Shown here one piece after another: positions 7,161 through 14,700 of a stretch of DNA of 17,465 nucleotides. The notes beneath the pieces are model-generated. The model ran no database searches. It had not been told where the DNA came from and was given only the letters and a program-made list of their open reading frames with translations. Position 1 is the first letter of the stretch. The number at the start of each line of letters is the position of its first letter. Source of the DNA: Isotricha intestinalis (taxonomy: Eukaryota; Ciliophora; Litostomatea; Vestibuliferida; Isotrichidae); the NCBI GenBank assembly GCA_023807065.1, contig JAJJLU010004162.1, forward strand, positions 1 to 17,465, written 5' to 3'. The translations under genes were made by a program, and so were the position numbers.

Positions 7161-8207
7161 TTAATTCAAAGACTCTGGCATTTGTTTAATATTATTATTA
7201 ACTTTTATTACCTTATTTGGTTTTTTTGTTAATTTTGTTAATATTTTTTTATCTTCTTTAATAATTCCTTTTTGAAGTAAAACCATTTTTTTTTCTTTAT
7301 CATAATCTTTCTGAAAATTAATATTATGAATATTTTTATTAGAAAATTCAGTAAAATAACCTCCTTTTCTTTGATATCCATTATACCTATTATTTAACAT
7401 AACATAATTTTCATAGAAAGATTCCCATTTTTCATTGATCAAAGGAGGTCTTTTTTTTTCTTCAACAACATCTTTAATAGCATTATATTCAATTAAAGGT
7501 TGTCTTTCAAAATGAAAATATCTATCATAATTTTTTTCAGCATCTGAAATATTAAAATTGGATGAATTTTTCATATAAGAACTTTTCTTTGGATCAATAA
7601 AACAACTTAAACTTTGAATATTATCTTTATCATATGATGAAACTGAAACATTTTGAAAACTTTTTGATAAAGGTATTAATTTTTCATTTATAATATTTTT
7701 TTTTGTAATATAACTTAATTTAGGAACATATCTATTTAATTTTATTAAAGAATTAATAAACATATCTTTTTTAGGTTCATTATCTTTTGATAATGTAAAA
7801 TTTGGTTTTTTTTTTTCTTTATCTATTTTTAAAACTCTTTCTCTTTTGTCTTGCATTTCTATATCAAAATCTGTTCTTATATGTCTTAAAATTTTTGGGT
7901 CTTGACTATATTCTCTTTTACTTTTTATAAAATCAATAATTCCAATTTGTTTTCTATTAAAATTCATTTTTTTCAATTGCTCACTTCTATCTAATTTAAT
8001 TACTTCATCTAAAAAAGGATTGTTATATCCATTTTTATTTTCTATCATTGTATCTAATTTAATAAAATCTGGTAATTCATTATTATAATAATTTGTCAAG
8101 GGATTCTTATTCTTTTTTGGTTTTTCTATTTTATGATGATATGAGTCTGTTCTTTCATATTTTCCTCTTGGAAGGGGAAAATCTTCTGATATATAGTTAC
8201 TAACCAT
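7161..8207 (-). CDS. Unrecognised basic protein, possibly cytoskeletal or axonemal
   Basis: The 348-residue ORF is intact, with the same codon use as its neighbours, but I do not recognise the family. It is Lys/Asn-rich with scattered aromatic and proline residues and no membrane segment or signal peptide. The N-terminus has F-P-L-P-R-G-K-Y-E-R-T (10-20). The best conserved-looking block is at about 253-290: R-P-P-L-I-N, then K-W-E-S-F-Y-E-N-Y-V-M-L-N-N (260-273), then K-G-G-Y-F-T-E-F-S-N (281-290). Periodic short aromatic/Pro motifs in a basic, extended chain are common in ciliary microtubule-associated proteins, and a PIERCE homologue is nearby, but this is only suggestive. The start is the first ATG after an A/T leader. 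Its 3' end lies 139 bp from the ATG8 start on the same strand. Confidence 0.65.
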   Translation of the reverse strand: MVSNYISEDFPLPRGKYERTDSYHHKIEKPKKNKNPLTNYYNNELPDFIKLDTMIENKNGYNNPFLDEVIKLDRSEQLKKMNFNRKQIGIIDFIKSKREYSQDPKILRHIRTDFDIEMQDKRERVLKIDKEKKKPNFTLSKDNEPKKDMFINSLIKLNRYVPKLSYITKKNIINEKLIPLSKSFQNVSVSSYDKDNIQSLSCFIDPKKSSYMKNSSNFNISDAEKNYDRYFHFERQPLIEYNAIKDVVEEKKRPPLINEKWESFYENYVMLNNRYNGYQRKGGYFTEFSNKNIHNINFQKDYDKEKKMVLLQKGIIKEDKKILTKLTKKPNKVIKVNNNIKQMPESLN

Positions 8208-8373
8208 TAAATATTATAATTATTGTTATTGTTTTTATTTTATTTTTATTTATATTTATATTATTTCAGTTTCAATTAATAGTACTAAAAATTTAAATTA
8301 TTTGTATAAATTAAAAATAATATCATTTACAAAGATATTGTTAATGAAATATTGTATTATTAATATGAATATA

Positions 8374-9618
8374 TTATTTATATGTAGTTGACATTTTATT
8401 ATCATAATTTCTTGCTTGATATTCTATAGCAATACATAAGATTTGAATAACATTTTCAGTAACTTTAAGTGATTTTAATAAAATTTCAAACACTTTAAAT
8501 AATTTTAAACAAGCCTTTTTCCTTAATTCACATTTTTTAATTTTATCATTATCATTTTTGAAATATTTTTTATTTGAACTAATATATCTTCATTATTAAT
8601 TAAATCTTTATCTAAATCATTATTTTTTTTTCAAAAGAATTCAAGAATTCAAATAAACATAATTGATTTAAAGGAGTTATATTTATTTTTGATTTATTTT
8701 CTTCAAATTTACATCCATTAAAAGAATCTTCAATTGATTCTTCATTTGTATCAAATTTATTTTTTAAACTGTTTTTTTTTAATAATAGGACTATTTAATA
8801 AAATACTTTGTTCTAATTCAATATTATAATCATTAATTTGTTTCATTAATTCTTCTATATTTATAATTTCAATATTTTTTTTTGAAGATAAATTAATTAA
8901 ATCAAATAAAGAAGAAATTATTTTCTTTTTTATTTTTTTTGTAAACCAATAAAATAATCCATTGAAATTATTTGTTCATTAAAATTTCTGGAACCATTTA
9001 AAACTCTTAATAATTTTATTAATAAATGCATTAAATTATTATTAATTTTATGATTCTAAATCATTTTTTTCATTTTCTCAAAATATACTTTATATTCTTC
9101 AATAGGTAACATTTTTTTATTATAAATAAAATCTTCAATAATATAATTTAATTCATGATTATTAGAAATATTATTATTAACAGTATTATTATTCCTTTTA
9201 TTTCCCAATATATTTTTTTCTATTTTTATTTATTTTTAATTTTCTTTTTGTTCTTGAATACAATAAAATTGTTTTAGGAATATATCAGTCTTTTTTTGCA
9301 TAAATTATAATGTTGTTCATAAGACATTTTTCCTTTATAAATTTGAGCTGCAATTTGAATAATATTTAATAATTGTAATTTTTAGTATTGATAAAATCTT
9401 TTTTAAATTCAATATATGTTTTTAATTTAGAATAAAAATTATAGAATGAGTCATATCACCAATAAATTTAAATAAAACTTGAGAATCAATATTAGGTGCT
9501 TTATTTGGGTACCAGAAAACTTATAACATTAATATATATTTCTTATTATTGCAGGCCACCAAGAGAATCCTTTTAATTTTTTTCCATATAATTCTCCTAT
9601 TTTTATCTTTTATTCCAT
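8374..9618 (-). pseudogene. Pseudogene of a PWWP-domain protein with a TFIIS-like C-terminus
   Basis: Reading leftward from an ATG at 9618, coding blocks follow one another in consistent order but not in one frame. The first (9606-9537) gives K-I-G-E-L-Y-G-K-K-L-K-G-F-S-W-W-P-A, an unmistakable PWWP start; a later block gives V-F-W-Y-P-N-K-A-P and V-L-F-K-F-I-G-D, the next PWWP strands. A long helical middle follows, and the last block (8590-8374) ends in a helical stretch with R-K-K-A-C-L-K-L-F and A-I-E-Y-Q-A-R, loosely like the TFIIS central domain. About nine one-base shifts, mostly in A or T runs, and four in-frame stops (three TAA, one TAG) break it. PWWP proteins bind methylated H3K36 nucleosomes. 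The native form would be roughly 410 residues. No GT-AG intron set repairs the frame. Confidence 0.75.
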
Positions 9619-9706
9619 ATTTTTATTATTTACATTGGAATATTTTAAGTATATTAATATTTCTTATAAAATAATTAAATTTTTATTTAGTAACTAAAAT
9701 TAATAA
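9619..9706. promoter_or_regulatory. Short divergent intergenic region (PWWP relic / 401-residue gene)
   Basis: Only 88 bp separate the ATG of the PWWP relic (minus) from the ATG at 9707 (plus). The stretch is A/T-rich with one short mixed patch near 9631-9640 (TACATTGGAA). It is presumably a shared promoter, still needed by the intact plus-strand gene. No named element is recognised. Confidence 0.4.
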
Positions 9707-10912
9707 ATGGATAAATCAATAAATAAAAAAAATATATTTTCTTCTTTGGAAGAATATGAAGCAAAAGTGAGTGAAAAAATAGGAGATAAAGTTTCTCTTT
9801 TTACAAAAATAATGTTAGATAATGATATAAATTATAAATTAATATATATGGAAAAAAAGTTATCTGGAGAAGATGAGGTAATAGTAGATAAAAATACACA
9901 AGATATGATTGAAGAAATGAAAACAAGTGACATTATTCTTAATTTAATAAAAAATAATATTAAACTTCATGGGGAATTAAAAGATGAAAAAAAAATAAAA
10001 AGACCTAAGCATTATTATTATTGTAAAGAAAATGGAAGTAATTTAGGAGTTTCAGATTTTAATAATTTCTTCAGCCAAACTTATATTTCTTCAACAGCAA
10101 ATAAAAATATTTTTTTTTCAAAAAAAGGAGAAGTTGACTTAATAAAAGATACTTTTATCTCAATGTTAAAAAATCAAATAAAAAAGAAATTTGATATAGT
10201 ATTTATGGATAATTTTAATAATGAAAATAAAGGAATTCCAATTAATTTAAATGAAAATAAAGTAAATTTAGAACCAATAAACAAGAAAAGTTATAATAGA
10301 GAAGAAGTAAAAGAAATAATAAATAGAAGTATTGAAAGATTATATCCTAAAAAAAAATTTAGAGGAGATATTTTCAATGATAAATTTTATGTTGATAAAA
10401 TAAATGAATATAATATTAATGGTTATTTAGAAAAAAAATTAAATATTGATGAAGTTATTGAAGATATGAAAATAGAAAGAAAAAAACCATATGAAGATAA
10501 TTTAAAACAGAAAATTTTGTTATCAGAAGATATATATAAAAGTTATAATGATAGAAAGGCTGAAAATAAAAAATTAAAGAAAATAGAATTTAATAATAAA
10601 TTGAAAGATAAAAATAAATCTGAGATTTTTAGAAAAGGAGATATAATATTTAATGAAAATAATATTTTAATTACAAGAAGTAAATTTTATTTAAGAGTTG
10701 ACAGAAATAAAATGGAAGATTTAAGATTATTTGGACACCCATTTAATAAAGATAATAATGATAATAAAAAAGAAAATGAAAATGAAGAAAAAGAGGAAAA
10801 TGAGGAAAATGAAGAAAATGAAGAAAATGAAGATGAAATTGATAATAATAATGAAGAAGTTGAAAATGATAATAATAATGATGAAAATGATTCAATATAT
10901 GATTATTATTAA
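9707..10912 (+). CDS. Unrecognised protein with an acidic, repetitive C-terminal tail
   Basis: This 401-residue single-exon ORF has no family I recognise. Residues 1-95 look helical and soluble. A basic patch with H-Y-Y-Y-C-K (102-107) follows, then a mixed region with N-R-E-E-V-K-E-I-I and R-L-Y-P-K-K-K-F-R-G-D, then a strongly charged segment and I-L-I-T-R-S-K-F-Y-L-R-V-D. From about residue 350 the chain is nearly all Glu, Asn and Asp, ending Y-D-Y-Y; part of this is a tandem repeat of Glu-Glu-Asn. Acidic tails of this kind are common in histone- or RNP-binding and nucleolar proteins, but that is a guess. There is no membrane segment. The start is the first ATG after an A/T leader; the gene is divergent from the PWWP relic and converges on the coiled-coil gene with only 42 bp between stops. 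Confidence 0.7.
   Translation: MDKSINKKNIFSSLEEYEAKVSEKIGDKVSLFTKIMLDNDINYKLIYMEKKLSGEDEVIVDKNTQDMIEEMKTSDIILNLIKNNIKLHGELKDEKKIKRPKHYYYCKENGSNLGVSDFNNFFSQTYISSTANKNIFFSKKGEVDLIKDTFISMLKNQIKKKFDIVFMDNFNNENKGIPINLNENKVNLEPINKKSYNREEVKEIINRSIERLYPKKKFRGDIFNDKFYVDKINEYNINGYLEKKLNIDEVIEDMKIERKKPYEDNLKQKILLSEDIYKSYNDRKAENKKLKKIEFNNKLKDKNKSEIFRKGDIIFNENNILITRSKFYLRVDRNKMEDLRLFGHPFNKDNNDNKKENENEEKEENEENEENEENEDEIDNNNEEVENDNNNDENDSIYDYY
10793..10828 (+). repeat. Tandem 9-bp coding repeat (Glu-Glu-Asn, four copies)
   Basis: Four head-to-tail copies of GARGAAAAT lie in frame in the acidic tail of the 401-residue protein. The first two have GAG and the last two GAA as first codon, which suggests expansion by duplication. 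A nine-base unit keeps the reading frame whatever the copy number. Confidence 0.85.
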
Positions 10913-10954
10913 AAAAAATATTTTTATATTATTTTAATAATTTATATTATAATT

Positions 10955-11593
10955 TTATTTTTTAAGTGATATACATACTTTCTTTTTATTTGTTGGATTA
11001 ACAACTTCATTGATTTTATTTTTTAAATTTTCAAATAATTCATTTCTATAAATTATACTTCTATCATCAATAGAAAAATCTTCTTTTTGTTCTGACATTC
11101 CATTAAATTGTTCATTTAATTCTTTTTTTTTTCTTTCAAATTCTTTTTCAACTTCTTCAATTTCTTTTTCTTTATCTAATTTAACAGATTCATAAATATT
11201 TTTTAAATGAAAATTAGAACCTTTATTAGTTTTATTACTTGAATTATCTTCACTATAATCTTTTAACTCATATAATTCATTATTATATTTATCATCAATT
11301 TCTAATAATTTCTCCATTCTTTCTTCATATAATTTATCTAATAAATCTTCATAATTTTGTTGAGAATGCATTATAATATTATTTAATTCTTTATCGTTTT
11401 TTTCTTGAATAATTGAAGCATTTTTTATCATTTCTGTATTGTCATTAAATATTTGAATTATTTTTTCTTTTATTTCATTTAATCTTTCTTTTGAAGATTT
11501 TAAAATAGATCTTCTTTTTTTTGGTTCTTTTTCTTCTTTTTTTTCTTCAATATTTTTATTTTCTTCATTTTCCTTTTTATTTTCTATGTTCAT
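10955..11593 (-). CDS. Unrecognised coiled-coil protein
   Basis: The 212-residue ORF is Lys/Glu-rich and I do not recognise the family. A disordered Lys/Glu/Asn head (1-25) leads to a very basic K-K-R-R-S-I-L-K-S-S-K-E-R-L (26-38). Two long helices with heptad-like spacing of Leu/Ile follow (about 36-112 and 135-168), broken by a Ser/Asn/Gly linker at 115-128. The C-terminus has a short helix and ends V-C-I-S-L-K-K. This suggests a rod-shaped partner in a cytoskeletal, centromere or centrosome complex, which cannot be settled by eye. The gene starts 139 bp from the divergent giant gene on the plus strand, so the two may be co-expressed. The start chosen is the first ATG after an A/T leader. 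Confidence 0.68.
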   Translation of the reverse strand: MNIENKKENEENKNIEEKKEEKEPKKRRSILKSSKERLNEIKEKIIQIFNDNTEMIKNASIIQEKNDKELNNIIMHSQQNYEDLLDKLYEERMEKLLEIDDKYNNELYELKDYSEDNSSNKTNKGSNFHLKNIYESVKLDKEKEIEEVEKEFERKKKELNEQFNGMSEQKEDFSIDDRSIIYRNELFENLKNKINEVVNPTNKKKVCISLKK

Positions 11594-11683
11594 TAAAATT
11601 ATTTAATTCATATATAATATTAGATTATTTAATTTTTTAAATTTAATTTTTTAATTTTTTAACTATTATTAAATTCATAATAT

Positions 11684-11718
<35 letters not shown>

Positions 11719-11732
11719 ATAAAAACTTAAAA
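11594..11732. promoter_or_regulatory. Divergent promoter region containing a TA microsatellite
   Basis: These 139 bp separate the ATG of the minus-strand coiled-coil gene from the ATG of the giant plus-strand gene, so they must hold both start regions. Apart from a (TA)n tract near 11687-11715 the sequence is homopolymeric A/T with no recognisable element. The TA tract ends 18 bp from the ATG of the plus-strand gene and is easily melted. Confidence 0.45.
11687..11715. repeat. (TA)14 microsatellite
   Basis: An uninterrupted TA dinucleotide run of about 14 units, the longest perfect dinucleotide tract in the window. It is self-complementary and can form a cruciform or a hairpin in RNA. Confidence 0.92.
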
Positions 11733-14700
11733 ATGTCATTCTTTAGTTTCTTTTTTTCCAGTTATTCTAAAAAAGAAGTTAAAAGAAATAATCCAAAAAT
11801 TAAAGATTTAAAATTAGAAAATGTTAATATTTGGGTTGAAGATATAACAAAAATAACAATTGAAACTTCTTCTCTTTTAAATATATTAAATATGTTAGAT
11901 TTACAACTTACAAAATTAATGAAGTATACAACATTCGATATAATAGACTTAGATCCTTATAGATTACCATATATTAAATTTTTAAGACTCAAATTAAAAG
12001 AAAATCCTCAAATTAAAAAAGTTAACATTTCAACATATCAAAAATTAATTTCTAATATTGAAAAGGAATTAAAAATTAAAAATACAAATATTAAAAGAAG
12101 TATGTGGGTTGATAATGAAGTTATTGATAATAATGTAGATGATTTCATTAGAAATAGATTTTATAATAATTCTGATATTAAAATGTTTTTATTAAAATAT
12201 ATTACAAATGAAGATAGAAAATATAAATTATTCATTAATGATAAAAATAATATAATAATAGAGCATTCAATTAAACATTTTAAACCAAATAAACAAATAA
12301 TAAAAAGAATAAAAGGGTTTATCATAAATATAAAAGGAAATACAATTTATTTAAACAAAGTAACAATATTAAGAATATTAAAACAATCAAAAATAAAAGA
12401 AAATAAAATAATAAATACAATAACTTACTTTACAAAGCATTTAAAGCAAAATTATGAAATATTAATTAAATACCATAAAGAATTTTATCCAAATAAATTA
12501 AAGAAAAAATTAAGTTGGATAAAAAATAAAGATGAAATAAGTGTAAAAATAAAAAATAAAAATATAAGTAAATTCGAAGATTTAATAATAAAAGCAGAAG
12601 AATATTATAATATGGTAATAGAAGATGAAAATAGAAGATTAAGAGAAGTTGGTTTATTATTTCCTATAAAAAGATCAAGAAGTGGAGATTTACGATCAAA
12701 TGATATTATGAAAAAAATAAGGGAAAAAAATGAAGTTAATAGTAAAAATTCTTTAGATTCTACTGACAATGATACTGATATTAATCAGTATAAAAAAAAT
12801 GAGAATAAAGACTTTAATGCGATTAGTAAACATAATGAAAAAGAAAAAAAAAATGATGGAAGTAATTTAAGTGGTAGTAAATTGAGAAAAAATAAAATTA
12901 ATCAAAATTTTAAAATTAAAGATGATAAAAGAAGTGAAAAAGATAAAAAAGAAAATTATAAAAAATTTAGAAGAGATATTAAATCTGAAAAATTGATTCC
13001 TGAATATAATAATATTATTAAAGAAATAACTAAAGAAAGTGATGAAGAATTTGAAGATAATGAAGTTGTGAAAGAGAAAAAAGAAGAAGAAGAAGAAGAA
13101 GAAAATGAAAATGAAAATGAAAATAATGTTGAATATAAAAAGAAAATTCCAGCAAAAGAAATAAAAGATATTTTAAGAATTAAAAAATCAATAAAAGAAA
13201 ATATTAAGGAAGATGATCAAAATTATAATAAAAATATTATTAATAAAGAACAAAATAATAATGACATAAACGATAATAATAATGAAAAAAAAGAAAAAAG
13301 TATATCAGAAAACATAAAAAAAGAAAATAAGGAAATTAAAATTGATGAAAAACAAGATAAAAAAGATATTAAAGATATTAAAGAAGAAGAAAATAAGAAC
13401 ATTAAAATAAATGATAATGAAATTACAAAAGAAAAAAGAATTGAAGCTAAGAAAAAACATGTTAAAAAAATAAAAAAAGAAGAGATATTAGAAGATAAAA
13501 AAGAAAATAAAGTTGAAGTTAAAAAAGGAAATAAAAAAGATGAAAATGAAGAAATTATTAAAGATAATATAATTAAAAATAATAAAAAAGATGATAAAGA
13601 AGAAACAAAGAAAGAAGAAAAAAAAGAAATTAAGAAATTAGAAAAAGAAAAAGAAGAAAAAAAAAAGAATGAATATTTGGAAGATAAAATAAAAGATAAT
13701 AAAGAGAATAAAGAAATTATAATTGAGAAAAAAGTAGAAAACATAAAAGAAGAAAAAAAGGAAAATAAACACAAAGAAAATAATGTTGTTACAGAAATTA
13801 AAAAAGAAGTATCCAAAATAAACAATAATAATGTAAATAATAGTGATAAAACAGAAATTAAAGATGGTAGTTTGGAAGAGTTAAATGATAAAGAAGGGAA
13901 TATAAAAAAAGAAAACATAGAAAATAAAATTGAAAAAGAAGAGAAAATAATAATTGAAAATAAAAATATTATTTTGAAAAAATTAGAAGATAAAAATGAT
14001 AAACCTGAAATAAAAAATTTAGACGAAAAAGAAATAGAAGAAAAAAACAATAAGAAAGAAAATGTTGAAAATCAAAGTAAAGAAACTATTAATGAAAAAA
14101 ATAAAGAAATAAAAGAAAATAAAGAAGAAATAAAAAAAGAAGATAAAAATAAAGAAATTAATATTAATGATGAAATAAAAGAAATAAAAAATGTAAATAA
14201 TAATAAAGAATTAAATGAAATAAAAATAATTAAAGAGGAATTTAATTTAAATGAAGAAAAAGAAGAAGTAATAAAATTTCGTACAACAAAAAGACCTTTA
14301 TTTCAAGAAATTCAACAAGATAAAATCATTGATGATAATAATATAACTGAAAAAGTTGACATAAAAATAAATAATATAAAAAATGAAAATTTATTGAAAA
14401 AAAATGACAAAGAAATAAAAGAAATTATTGAAAATAATCAAAATATAAAAAATAATATTCTACAAGAGGATAAAAATAAAGGAAATATTAAAGATAATAA
14501 TGAAGATAATAAAATTAATGAAATAAAAGATAATAAATTTGAAGAAAAAAAAGAAGATATTATTAATGAAAATAAAGATTTAACAAAAAAGAAAGAAAAA
14601 AAGAAAAAATCTAAACAAATAGAAAATAAAGAAGAATTAAATTTTAAAAAAATTAAAAATGAAAATGAAGAGAAAACAGAAAAAAAAGAAAATGAAAATA

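Noticed and set aside
8374..9618. A live gene with many tiny introns instead of a pseudogene
   Set aside because: I looked for GT-AG pairs near each break. The breaks lie mostly in A or T runs without such pairs, and in-frame stops remain inside coding blocks.
4609..9618. TAA/TAG read as Gln throughout this genome
   Set aside because: The intact genes carry several thousand codons with no internal TAA or TAG, use CAA for Gln and stop at TAA at the expected family ends (ATG8 after Gly, Rrp40, Sec61 beta).
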